64,000 nucleotides of DNA, taken from Mortierella sp. BCC40632. Taxonomy: Eukaryota > Mortierellomycota > Mortierellomycetes > Mortierellales > Mortierellaceae. The stretch lies in contig WAEK01000003.1 in assembly GCA_011634665.1 (NCBI GenBank), forward strand, positions 2,264,001 to 2,328,000, in the 5' to 3' direction. Shown in pieces: positions 12,806-25,191 of this stretch. The notes beneath the pieces were generated by a model that saw only the letters and a program-made list of their open reading frames with translations, did no database searches and was not told the origin of the DNA. Every line of letters begins with the position of its first letter. Position 1 is the first letter of the stretch. A program made the translations under genes and the position numbers.

Positions 12806-15083
12806 TTTTTTTTTTTTTTGCTTTTTAATCTGTTATCTGGTCATTAATTCAACCGCCCTTCCATTTGTGTCACTTTTAAAAACTTGATAGGCTGGAAGAT
12901 ATGATCCATTGAATAATGAGTTTAACCAGGAAAATGCCAGCTTCCACGTCATGATGGTCATCTTCTTCTTCTTCACAGTCATCTTGCTTCTCAACATTCT
13001 CATTGGTAATGTCTACAGCACTGTATGGATTAAGACGTTACATTTGGATTCTTGGTCATTCTCCCCACCCCACCCCTTTTTACTGACAGAACAACTAATC
13101 GTTAATTTAACGTCCAACTCGAATCAATCTTGTAGCATTGATGAACGATGCTTTCACTGAGAGTAGCAGTCTCGGAAAGCTCGCATGGTTGAAGCAATGG
13201 TCTGAGGTTATTGCTGGTAAGCAACACATGGTTTTGATATGAAATCATGATATCGAGAATCGAGAAACGACAAGGAACATGCTCCATCCGATTAACCCAA
13301 CCCAACCACCTTTCTTTTTTTACGAATACACATCGTAGAGGTGGAAACTTTCCTCATGGGACCTCGAGACCGACAAAATCGTGATTATTTCCCTGACTAT
13401 ATCTACTATGGTGCAAATGAGCGAAGTGCTGAGCTCTATGAGACCAAGTTCTCCATCTCGAAAAGGTCTAATCTGTCGATTGAGAATCGATTCTTGGTCG
13501 AGACCCTGACAGATGAACAGAACACGACCCAAATCGGTCAGAAGAACATCCATCGTGATGTTGTTCGACTTCAGCAAGCCCAAGATGACTTTAGAAATGA
13601 AGTTGCTCGGCTGACGGAGATTGCCTTTGCCTGCATCACACATGCCACCCACAGAGACCAGGACCAGGACCAGGACGACGAGGGAACAGAGTATAGCGAT
13701 CAGCAATCGACTCCTGTTGATCAGGTTCCTTCGCGCGGAAGTGGCGTCCGATTTGGCAGAAGATCCAGAACAGGTACGGGGGCGAGTAGCATCAGCTATG
13801 ATTCTACTGTCGGGTCGACCACCCCTACGTTCCCCAGTTCAGGACGAACACCCTATGGCTCTGCCTCCTCGAGCGCCCCAACATCGGGCATGGAGCCTCG
13901 ACCAGGTAGTTCTGGAAAGGGACGTATCTTGAGACCCCCAAGTGGATACGATGACACCAGGATCACTCCTCCTGGAGCTTCTCCTGGTGGGTTCATTTTC
14001 GATTCCTTACCACCGCCACCACCACCTCCCCCTCAGCGCACCACAGGAGCTGTTACAACCGCTCCAATAACTGAAACCCCGATGAGCACAGGACCCCTTG
14101 AGCTTGAGTCTGCTGCACCCTACCCAGCAACCGAAGAACCCGAGGATGAAAGCGATTCCTTGCCACCCGTGTCTTCTATTCCGTCTGCAACACCTCCAGT
14201 TCTACCCAGTCCCTCTAGAATGTCAGCACCAGTGCCTCCTCCAGCTCCTCGACCCTCCCCAGGTCAGGCGGCCCCACCCAGACCTCCATTAAGCCAGGCT
14301 CCACCCAGACCATTCCCAGGTCAGGCTCAGTTGCCCAGGCCCAATCGGCAGACACTTCCTGTACAATCGTCGTCTCCTTTGCCATCTCCACAATTTCCAC
14401 ATCTTCCGCCTTCCCATCGTCGTACGGTGGCAACAGATCATGGATCAGATCGGGATGAACGTCCTGGTCATGGAAGTATCCATGACCCGTTGAAGAAACG
14501 CGTCCGGGGAGCTCTAGCGGTTTTGCACTCGGTTGAAGAGACTCTTAACAAGGCCCATCGAGGAAGGGAGGTGAACGATGCTAGCAACCCTGTTTATATT
14601 CAGCCTGAGACACGACACCGACGGGACAGTGATGACGATGGACTGTTTGACGACGATGATGATGACGAGGACGACCATCAGCGTGAAGGTGGTGAAGATG
14701 ACGATGACCAAGACAATGATCGTAGAGATAGAGGTCGAGGAGGAAGAGGAGACCGCGGAGGCCGTGGAGGACGTGGAGGACGAGGAGGAGGTGAAGGAGC
14801 AGGAGGAAGAGGCAATGGACGAGGAGGTGGTAATGGACGAGGAGGCAGCAGTGGCCGTGGAGGTAGCAGTGGCCGTGGAGGTAGTAGTGGAAGTGGAAGT
14901 GGCAATAGACGAGGAGGAGATGGAGGAGAAGGAGAAGGAGGAGTAGGTAATAGTGACAACGAAAGGAACACCTTGACCCGTCAGGTTCACGAATGGGGTC
15001 AACAAAAGACCCAGGACAAGAACCAAAGTGAGGCACCTTTGCCCAAGGTTCAAGAAGATCAACCAACACCACCTAACGTGTAA
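6553..15083 (+). CDS. Giant TRP-like ion channel with PP2-like and beta-propeller-like N-terminal parts, 2336 aa
   Basis: Fourteen exons: 6553-6784, 6934-7009, 7112-7135, 7229-7274, 7373-7492 (GC donor), 7580-7643, 7736-7915, 8002-11644, 11766-12023, 12147-12306, 12468-12734, 12891-13005, 13136-13216, 13339-15083. Phases close to exactly 2337 codons. Residues about 80-250 end in GFMVEHVEIRP after GHWHNFTLDEKL, recalling phloem-protein-2/jelly-roll lectin folds. Residues about 270-900 contain WD40-like strands (ISKLAVSKSSRYIATLS). A QP repeat lies near 1170-1190. Six hydrophobic segments run from about 1465 to 1735: S1 YGFFFWFMRFILVIIFFLLI, S5 after ISRQIIWFVLVFS, pore region LINALSTTLFLVAGRYDPL, S6 ending LLNILIALMNDAFTE, a typical TRP S6. 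The cytosolic tail is Pro/Ser-rich, then acidic, then RGG repeats (about 2219-2285). Probably a cation channel of the plasma or vacuolar membrane; ion and trigger are unknown. The start is the first ATG of the frame. Confidence 0.88.
10757..10825 (+). repeat. Coding Gln-Pro repeat in the channel gene
   Basis: CAACCTCAGCCY-type codons encode QPQPQP..., then QSQPQSQSR, about 20 residues between the propeller-like region and the pre-membrane helical region. It probably acts as a flexible linker. Confidence 0.85.
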
Positions 15084-15430
15084 CTAGAACGGATTCTCAA
15101 GGGAGCTTTCTCCATCGAAGAAAAAGTTGGAGAGGAAAAAAGTAGTAATTGTAAATTGAGCAAAGAGACATAATAATAACAACGACAACAACAAAGACAT
15201 TTTTTTTTTTTTTTTTGCATGTCAAGGCTTCCGAGAAGGAAGACCTATAGAGAATTACTATTACAAATTATGCTATCAAGAAAAAAAAAAAAAAAAAAAA
15301 AAAAAGAGAGAGAGAGAGAAAATGCAGTGTTCTTGAGAAGGAACGAGAGGTCATTGTCTAAAAGCTAATGTCTTGCACACAAAAAAAGTGAGGTGAGGGG
15401 ACTTTTTTTTTTTTTTTTTTTTTTTGTCCT
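15084..15430. other. Convergent 3' intergenic region
   Basis: Between the channel stop and the stop of the minus-strand membrane-anchored gene. It holds poly-T (15200-15216, 15403-15425), poly-A (15281-15305) and GA tracts and serves as 3' UTR and termination sequence for both genes. No coding signal was seen. Confidence 0.7.
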
Positions 15431-16681
15431 TCAAGATAAAGTGGATCGTGAAGAACCTCGACTACTCGGGATTCGAGAATGACTTAACCGAGGTGGCTCA
15501 GGAGGTCGAGAATAACAGACAACCTCAAATCCTCTCTTGGTCTTACTCCATGCATACCGGACCATGATCACCATAATAGTCACTCCCTCGACCAGATAGA
15601 ACAGTCCTCGAATCAACCAAGAGAGCATAATAAGAAGCATATCCATCCATGGGTTCTCAATACGCTTCTGGTTCATGACCTGGATCTGATCCTCCACTTC
15701 CTTGAGCTTTACAAAATATGACTCGTTCCATTCCATCGTAAACTTGTCCACCGTTCGCTTAAAGTCGGGTTCCTTCACTTCCAGGTACACCCCTCGAGCC
15801 TCCTCCAGAGCCTCAAGACGTTCTCGACATTCATCCAAATGAACCTTCATTTCCTTGACACCTTCCTTTGTGGCCTCGATACTCGTCTTGAATGTGTAGA
15901 GCATCAAAGAACCCTGTTGAGATATGGAGGAGGCCCTACTAGAGCTTCGCATATGGTCTCTTGACATTATCAGCGAAAGATCACGCTCACGTTGTTGTTG
16001 TTTTCGTGTTCGAATCGTTTCCAGAGGGGTAATGTGAGGTTTCTTCCGCTTCATGACCTTGGGTGTGGTCGAGTGAGTGGTCGTTGCGGTTGACCGTAAT
16101 CGGTCTTTCGTAAAAGGGTCATAAGTGTTTTCATCAACTTGCTCCGTCTCTTCTTCATCCTCCTCCTCCTCCTCCTCCTCTCCTTCTTCTCCTTCTTCTC
16201 CTTCTTCTTCTCCTTCTTCTTCTTCCTCAGTTCCTCCAGAGCCTGTGGTCATTTCTTCGCCTTTGCTCTTTTCACCTTCTTCTCCTTCGGCCATTTCTTC
16301 CTCCTCTGGTTCCTCAACAATCACATTCTCGTTCTCAAAGCCCCAGCCGTTGGAACCCAAGATGGATTCACCTTCGCTACTGTTGCTTTCAGAACGTTGG
16401 TGTCGTTCAATGGCATCGGTCCATTGTTGTTTCCAGGCCGAGATTTCCTTGATCCAGAGTTCACTTTGTTCCAACTGACTCTCGGCCTTCAACTCGAGGG
16501 TTTCCCATTTGACGGCTCGTTCCCGTTCAAAATCCGTTGAAGATCAAGGACATCATGGTATGTCAGTCATCATCTATTCCATTGAATGGACTGTTTTATC
16601 TCATCTGTTAACCCGATGTATTCGTCATAGGTCGGAAGTGGTTCCGAAGAGGTCCAGATACTCTTCCAGATCCACTTCGTT

Positions 16682-16761
<80 letters not shown>

Positions 16762-19700
16762 GCGAAGCCAACGCAGTAGGCGTTGAAAACAGAGGAGGAG
16801 GGAGGGAAGGAGGGAGGGAGGGTTGTTGTTCTCTGGTTAGTTTCCTTTAGAAGAACAGTAAGAGAAGATAGATTCTACAAATACACGCACTCGCACAAAT
16901 ACAAGTAAGATAGAAACTTGCCTGTGTCTAGGCTCCAGTCGACCGAGGCCAGCTCAGGTCGGTTCTTGAGTCGGGAAAGCAATCTCTTGGGAAGTCGTTC
17001 TACATCTACCATCAACCTTTCCGGTGCAGCCGATGTAGCCACCGTAGTCGAGGTCATGGTCGTAATCGCAGAAGATGAAGGTTGTTGTTGCAAACCCTGT
17101 CGAACATGATCTGGTTGTGGAGACAAGGAAAGACCAGGTCCTAGACCACCATTCATATGGGTCAAAGCACCAGACTCATCTTGGTTCAGGGGTCCAATAG
17201 GTGTCAACAAAGGTGATCGATCCCCAATGGATTGAACCCAAGGTGTGTTGGTGTTGTGACCATTGTTGTTGCCTTCGACACCTAGACCTCCCATTCCAAG
17301 CATGGTTCCGTCGGGACTTTTGGAGGATTCGACTATAGGTGAAGAGTGGCCACTCAGAGGATTGAAAATGGGCTATGGCATTGGAAAGAGGAAAATAAAA
17401 AAGGACCGTTAATACCCTGTCTTCCTAGTCTGTTTTACCTTCCACTAACTAAACATAAATTTCTTTTCTTTTCCTCCGCCTGGATAAATGAATACCAAAG
17501 AGGGGGGAGGGAGGGACTTTTCTTCTTCTTCTTCTTTACCTTGGGTCTAATAAGCCCATCCAAAGAATTCCTGCCCGAAGAAGGTTGACTAACCGAGAGT
17601 CGAGTGGGTCCTTGACCTTGCAACATGGCCATTGTCGGATCCAGTTTCTTGCCCAAGGAAGGAGGAAATTTCCCAGGAATGACTGTACTCGTACCAGTTG
17701 GACTAATGTTGTAGAGACTGGAGAGTGTCTTGTGGCCACTCCCGACTCCACGTCTTGAAAACTTTTCTGTGAACCGACGAAAAGAAGAGCGCTTTTTTTT
17801 ATAAAAGGAGCTATCGGTTAGTAGAATGACAACAAATCTGAAGTGGGTTTCAAAAAAAAAAAAAAAAAAAAAAAAAATAAAGACTTGCCTTGTTTGAATT
17901 TGCTGCTGCCGCAAGGATGGCAGCAGTGTCACTCTCGTCCTGACTATCATCTGGACGTTCACCCTGCGAAAACATCATAGCCGGCCCAAGATAGTTTCCT
18001 TCATCATCCGTCAATGCGTGGCTAGTGCCTTCCAGGAACGGATGGCGCAATTGCTGAGCCTGTTGCTGCTGTTGCTGAGGTGGATAAGAATCTTCCCTGG
18101 GTCGCCTATTCTCCTCAAGAGACGTCCTGCGCCTTCCTTGAGAATCCTGTGCTGCTCCAAGAAGAGTCTTGACGGAGGGAGATCCATGGGCCGACGGTGG
18201 AACTACCTCGACCGAAGGCGTGAATGGCGCTGAGGGTGGTGCCGGTGGTCGTGGACTGTCTAGTGAGAACCGATCGTTGACAGCCAATGAACCCGCAGCT
18301 CCGCTAAGCAGAGGACTGCTAATGGCAGAAACTCGGGGCGAGGACATCTCGGTCGCGTATTGCTGATATTGCTGCTGCTGCTGTTGTTGTTGTTGTTGTT
18401 GTAACTGTTGCAGATACACATCGTTCTCCTGAGATGCCCCCTTCTTGCCCTTGACCCCAAAAATGCCAAGGAAGGATTGTCGTTTCGAGGGTGAACTCTC
18501 GATCGGTGTAGACTCGGGTCCCGTGCCAGTACTGCTCGCATTGGAGTAGGTGGCCGACACATTCGAGGGCTCCTTTTGAAGAGACTGAGTCATGGGCAAG
18601 ACTCCAACTCGATCCAAAGACGTCTGTGAGTTGGACCGAAGCGAATGGGGTTGACCATGGGCAGCATTGGTTGCGACAGATGAGAGTGTACTCGAAGGTG
18701 ACATCCCCATAGGGATGTTCTGTGCGTCCAGGGCAGCGCCTAGCGGTGAGTCCGGGTATGAAGGCTGGATGGCAGTCGAACCAGACCTCTCTTGAGAAGG
18801 AGGAGGAGTCTGCGACTTGAGGCTGTCAGTTGATTGGGCAGGCTGTAGTGGCTGCAACTGTGGAGATGGGTTCCGGGACAGGTAGATTGCTGATGTCTCG
18901 TGCAGGCGTCGATCAGAGCCATTGGGACTCGTCGTCTGGGATACCGCTGTGACCGATGATGCGATCGAGAGAGCCATCGCCTCTGCCGCCCGTTGCTGTT
19001 CTCGTAACAATGCTGCTGCCTCAGTCGCCTCTTCCGCTGCCGCCTTGGCCTCCATGTGGTCCAGGTCCCAGATACAACTCGACTCTTCGACCTTGTCTAC
19101 AAACTGGTGCTTGGATCCCTTGTTCCGACGAGGTCGTGGTAAACTAATGTCGAGCGATGTCTTTCCACTCTCTTTCGCATGTTCTGGTGGGGGCATGGTG
19201 GACTTGGGGGCAGAGTGAGATTTGATCTTTGGAAGGACTTCCTTCAACCGCGCGAGGCGGTTGACAGGTCGACCCTCACGGATCGAAAGGAAGAGTGTCG
19301 CATATTTGGCCTCGAGACTGGCCTTGATCGAATTAGAAAACTGGAGAGTCTTTTCCGAATGGTGGAAGCTTGGGGCTAGAGAGAGGCCGAAGGATTGGAA
19401 GAAGTCATGTTGGTGAACAAAGCTCGTCTGTGGGTGATGTTCCTCCGCATGATATGAGGAAATGTGCAAGGAGAGAGAAGGAGAAGGAGGAGGTTGACCC
19501 TATTTTTTTTTTTTTTTTTTGTGCACCAGGGATCCACACCACACGCACTTGCTCTCACACACTCCTTCGCGGCATGAGCAAATGTCAACAACAAAACACG
19601 ACAAGTAGCAGTAGCAAAACAACAACGTCAGGCAGGGGGGCAAGCACTTACATAAGGCATCCCGCTCAGATGTTGGAAAGGAGACCACGCGTTGCCGCTT

Positions 19701-20582
19701 CTGTGTTGGGTTAGTCTGCTCGACCATTCTTTTGGTTAACTCGGTTAGCTTAAGGACATGATCGTCGTCAATCGATTCGACGAGGCTTTGCAGGCTACTC
19801 GATGGCTCCAGGAGTGGTCCTGGAAACATCGATGCTGTTGGGTCGCCTGCTGGCCCTGTGGCAGGCAAAACTGGACCTTCTCCAGGGCCCGCACCAGGTC
19901 CACCTGGGATACTGCTACCGCTGCCGCTGGCAGTGCCGGCGCTGTGGATGATGTTGGCGCCTCCTGCATCGACGTAGTAAGTATGATTGACGGTGTGCTT
20001 TGGCTCATATTCTCTCCTTTTAGAGGAATCAGGCCTGTCGTCGATATTCCCGTCATGGGCAGCACCAGCAGAAGCAGAAGCAGAAGCAGAAGCAGACGCA
20101 GAGGCAGGTCCTGTTCCGATGCTTCCGGGGGTGGAGCTGTTGCTGCTCCTGATGTTATTTATATCCAACTGCCAGGACGACGAAGACGAAGACGACGATG
20201 GTGATAAGGACAGTGCGCCTGAGCTCCGATGTGGCTCCTGAAGGCTGCTCTGTATCCGGTCAGCTGCACCGGTGGAGGCATGGGGTGAATGTTGGGGATG
20301 GTGGAGACCAATGGGGCGGTGTGCTCCACGGGGGGATCGACTGCCAGAGAGTGGGGCTGCTACCTGGTCATTATAAGGACCAAGCCAAGTGGAGGAGATT
20401 TGTGGATTGCGAAGGGCTGTTGGTTCTGTTCGGATACGCTGACGATTGGCAGAGTCGTCGGCAGGTGCATGTGGAGATGAGAGTGGGCCATGCCTAGGAT
20501 AGTTTTGCGAGAGGTTGTGCTGATGATGCGGGCGCTGTGGAGCGGGGGCGGATGAAGAACCAGCTTCATACGATGGGCTCAT
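15431..20582 (-). CDS. Large disordered poly-Q protein with C-terminal membrane anchor; model has two unresolved junctions
   Basis: Minus-strand exons supported by phase: 20582-19652, 19427-17889, 17791-17540, 17372-16922, a short exon from about 16674, and a last exon of about 1.1 kb ending at 15431. The N-terminal exon is Ser/Ala/Pro-rich and ends HVLKLTELTKRMVEQ. Exon 2 starts TSFVHQHDFFQSFGLSLAP and holds an Ala/Glu helix and Gln tracts (poly-Q coded near 18370-18410). The last exon has a long Glu-rich tract (about 16140-16320), coiled-coil helices (ECRERLEALEEARG) and one or two membrane spans (WMDMLLIMLSWLIRGLFYLV) followed by a short basic tail, so a tail-anchored ER or mitochondrial-surface protein is plausible. 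Two introns use GC donors (17888, 16921). The joins 19652/19427 and at 16540-16680 do not keep frame. I do not recognise the family; it may be two genes. Confidence 0.6.
16686..16758. repeat. (GA)n microsatellite, about 36 units
   Basis: An uninterrupted AG dinucleotide tract inside an intron of the minus-strand membrane-anchored gene. On the sense strand it reads CT and lies just upstream of a 3' splice site, so it acts as an extended polypyrimidine tract. Confidence 0.9.
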
Positions 20583-20809
20583 TGGCAACGGCAAAGGGCG
20601 GCGCCAGGAGGAGCCAAAGGATGAGTGCGGCTGGATTTAGCAGAGAGGATGTCTGGCGGGGTGCATTGAGGAGCCGCGCGACATGTCCTGCGGGAGAGGC
20701 ACGCAGAGAGTAAAAGAGAGAGAGAGAGAGAGGGCGAGAGTGGGTGAGTGAGAGAGAGGATGGATGAATGGATGAATGAATGAGAGAAAGGGGAGAATGA
20801 GAAAAAGGG

Positions 20810-20841
<32 letters not shown>

Positions 20842-21510
20842 ACAAGGACACGAGCAAAGGATGAAGTGGAGAAGCAAAGGTGAGGAGGATGCGGATGCGG
20901 AATGCGGAATGCAGAAGGGCGATGATGCGATGAAATATTGCCAAGGCGATTTTTTAAAAAAAGACCAGTTAAAAATGGCGGGCAGAAGACACTCAGGCAG
21001 AGCAGACAGGCAGAAGATCACCCACAGTCACATGGGCACTCCATCGTAGTGCCAGGCTGATCTCCACTTCAAAGAAAAAAAAAAAAAAAAAAAAAAGAGA
21101 TTGCAAAGCAGTAGGTAACAAAGAGGGTGACACAACGCCCAAGAGTTGGCAACCAAACGGCATTTTTAGAACTCTTAGGGCACATGGGCTCTCCTCTGGC
21201 TGGTTGGGTGGGCCACAGCCAGTCTGGACACGCTGACCAAACCTCAGGCAGATCGGAAGTGCAGCACTTGCGACTGCACTTCCGACAAATTATATCTACC
21301 CAGCCCAGTGGAGAGGTTCTCTCATTTTTTTCTCTCTCGCTCTATTTCTCTCCGCTCGCTCCCTCTTTCTTTCTGCCATCCACCAGCAACAGAAGAAGAA
21401 GCAGAGACAGGACATCAGCATCGGATCAGTCTAATAGAGGCAAGCAGTAATCAAGGCTATATAACATATTCATTGGACAGTTTTGACATTGTTTCCCAGC
21501 ATCCTCAGCC
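20583..21510. other. Divergent promoter region
   Basis: Shared upstream region of the minus-strand poly-Q gene and the plus-strand Prp2 helicase gene. It contains a GA tract (20711-20733), poly-A runs (20811-20838, 21074-21096) and, toward the helicase gene, CT-rich sequence (21320-21370) typical of 5' UTRs here. A short inverted repeat GTGCAGCACTTGCGACTGCAC lies near 21258-21280. No gene was seen. Confidence 0.6.
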
Positions 21511-24500
21511 ATGGATTCGCAAGACCTCAAACGATGGGTCTCAGACATGTCCATGAAGGTATTCCCATGCATCCTTAAGACCTTTTTTTTTTTTCCTTTC
21601 TTTCTCTCTCTTGACTTTTGAATGCTGCGTGAGGCTAACAGCAGATACTCTTGTTCCTTTTCGTCCAATAGGTCCTTGGCATGTCTGATAACAGCACAAG
21701 AGACTTTTTGATCGCATGTGGTACGTTTTATCTCGTTGTCCACTAGATGTCATCAGGGTTGGGTGGCACGGCTCTTTGATTTCAACTGACAACTGACCCC
21801 TTATGCTTCTGCTGGCACTCCTTGTTCTCGAATAGCCCAATCAGCAAAATCTCCCGATGGCCTGATGCGATCTCTCGGCGCTATGGATATCCCTTCTAAT
21901 GCGAGCACGCAGGCATTTGTTCAGGAACTCTACCGACGCACGCCTCGTTCTTCATCTAAATCAGGAGGCACCCTGTCTACTCGACAATCTCAAACAGATC
22001 CTTCACGGAAGAGGCAGCAGGATGATGCAGCATCCCTCAAACTCTTGGCAATGAATGACTCTTTTGGTCTCCTTCTCGATGATGACGGCGACGATGGCTC
22101 GAAAAAGAAAAAGAGTAGCAAAAAGAGCTCTTCATCCAAGGAAAAGAGTAAAAGCAAGGACAAGGACAGGGATGCTGAAAAGGATTCTTCAGAAAAGAAG
22201 CGTGAAAAGACGATCCGAAGAAAGGGTGATGACGAGGCAGATCGTGCCTGGGAAAGTGACGAAGAAGGCAAGGAATACAAACGGCGTAAACTTGAAGAGC
22301 AGGAACTGGCCTCGCGTCCCCCTAAAACTGAAGGTATGAAATAAGTCAATGAATGCCACGGTGTTTGTTTTGATAGAACGAACAAAAGAAGTGTTTTTTT
22401 TTTTTTTTATTTTTAACTTTTTAACTCCTTTTTTTTTTTTTTGTCTATTGAATTCAATACAGAGGAACTGGAAGAAGAGAGACGCGATCTAGAACGCGAG
22501 CAGGATCTTCGGGAGCGTGACGAACTTGACAACAGGATGCGTGACAAGGACCGCAACAAGACTAAGAAACTTGTCTATGATCGATCTTCCAAATCAGAAT
22601 CACGGAGGAATCTTGCAGACAATCCAGAGGCTCGGAGGGAGGCTGTTTCTTCACTCCGTGAGCGAGCTCGACAGGATTACCTCGGCAAACGTGAGCTTCT
22701 CCAGATCGAAAAGCTGAAAATGCAGATCCGTGATGAGGAGCAACTCTTTGACTACAATGAGCTGACGGAAAAGGAGCGTGAGGATCTCGACTACAAAAAA
22801 GAACTCTTGCGACTTGCAGAGGAGCGGATGAATATCGACGACACATATGATGGATACCAAATGCCTGAAGACTACATCACCGAAAAGGGCAAGCTCGACA
22901 ACAAAAAGAAACACGATGCATTGTATCGGAGGTATGAGGAGGAGCCAGCTGACAAGTATGTGTCTGAACAGGATCAGTGGGAACAACAACAAGCACGCGC
23001 GACAAGACAGCATTCAACCCGTGTATCGGACCTCAAGGAAGGAGAAGAGATGGACTATGAGTATGTTTTTGACGATCAAAACATTGACTTTATCTTGGAA
23101 CAAAAGGGGGCCGAGGAGCCAAAGAATGAAGAATTACTGGAGCGCATCACGGAACTGGAACGCAAAGAAATGTCGATCAAGCAAGTTCGGGAATCATTAC
23201 CCATGTTTGCTTTTCGTGATGAGCTTTTGGAAGCCATTGAAAGTCACCAAGTGATTATTGTTGTCGGAGAGACTGGATCCGGAAAAACAACGCAACTACC
23301 CCAGTATCTCTATGAAGCAGGATATACCAAAAATGGAATGAAGATTGGATGCACTCAGCCTCGTCGAGTCGCCGCCATGAGTGTTGCAGCCCGTGTAGCG
23401 GAGGAAATGGGTGTCAAGCTTGGATATGAGGTCGGTTACTCGATTCGATTTGAAGATTGTACAAGTGAAAAGACAGTGATCAAGTACATGACGGACGGTA
23501 TGTTGTTGCGTGAGTTCCTGAGTGAACCAGACCTTGCAGGATACAGCTGTTTGATCATTGACGAGGCGCACGAACGGACACTGCACACAGACATTTTGTT
23601 TGGATTGGTGAAGGATATTGCAAGGTTACGATCGGACCTCAAAATCCTTATTTCGAGTGCCACTTTAAACGCGGACCGGTTCGCGGAATATTTCGACAAT
23701 GCACCAATCTTTAACGTCCCAGGCAGGCCTTTCCCAGTCGAGGTTCACTACACCGCATCGCCCGAGGCAAACTATCTTGCAGCAGCGGTCACAACAGTAA
23801 TGCAGATTCACATTTCTCAAGGACCGGGAGATATTCTAGTGTTCTTGACAGGTCAAGATGAAATTGATAATGCAGTGGAAAATCTACAACAAACCTGTCG
23901 AGTCCTTGGCGACCGAATTCAAGAGTTGATGATTTGTCCCATCTACTCTTCGCTACCCTCGGACATGCAAGGCAAAATCTTTGAGCCGACACCAGAAGGA
24001 TCAAGAAAGGTTGTCCTCGCTACAAACATTGCAGAAACCTCGATTACGATTGACGGCGTAAAGTTTGTGATTGATCCAGGGTTTGCCAAGATGTTGAGTT
24101 ATAATCCAAAGACGGGTATGGAGTCCCTGGTTGTCACGCCGTGTTCAAGAGCCTCTGCGAATCAACGGAAAGGACGTGCAGGACGTGTTGGACCTGGAAA
24201 ATGTTTCCGATTATACACACAATGGGCCTTTTACAACGAATTGGAGGCAGACACTGTGCCAGAAATTCAACGCATCAATCTCAACTCTGTAGTTTTGACA
24301 CTCAAATCACTCGGCATTAATGATATCATTGGATTCGACTTTATGGATCCACCACCTGCGGAGACATTGATGAGGGCTCTGGAGCAACTTTATGCATTGG
24401 GAGCCCTGAATGACAAAGGCCAGTTGACGAAACTGGGTCGTCGAATGGCCGAGTTCCCTGGAGATCCAATGATGGCCAAGACGTTGATCATGGCCGAAAA

Positions 24501-25100
24501 ATACCAATGTACAGAAGAGATTGTATCGATTGTATCGATGCTCTCTGTTCAGAACGCCATCTTTTACCGACCCAAGGATAAGAAGCTGCATGCCGACAAG
24601 GCACGACAAAACTTGACTAAGCCTGGAGGGGATCATTTGACATTGCTCAACATCTGGAATGAGTGGGTCGAGTCAAACTATTCGATTCAGTGGTGCTATG
24701 AGAACTTTTTACAGCATCGATCCATGACCAAAGCAAGAGATGTTCGGGATCAACTTGTGGGTCTTATGGAGCGAACAGAGGTTCCGATGATGTCACGTCC
24801 GAACCCGAATGACACCGTGCCTATCAGGAAGGCGATTGCGTCTGGATTCTTTTACAATGCTGCAAGATTAGCTAGGTCTGGAGATTCGTATCGAACGATC
24901 AAGAGTAATCAAACGGTCATGATCCATCCTAGCAGTTCACTCTACGAAGTCAACCCTCGTTGGGTAATCTACTATGAATTGGTCTTGACCTCGAAGGAGT
25001 TTATGCGAGTCGTGATGGAAATTGAAGGAGAATGGCTCAAAGAAGGTAACCTTTAAAAAAAAATGCGATATTGCTGTGTAATTTATATGGCATTTTGGCT

Positions 25101-25141
<41 letters not shown>

Positions 25142-25158
25142 CCTGCATTCTAACCTGA

Positions 25159-25191
<33 letters not shown>

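Noticed and set aside
14514..15062. Several long minus-strand frames opposite the channel tail
   Set aside because: They are antisense shadows of the RGG and Asp repeat codons; the plus-strand frame continues the channel with correct phase.
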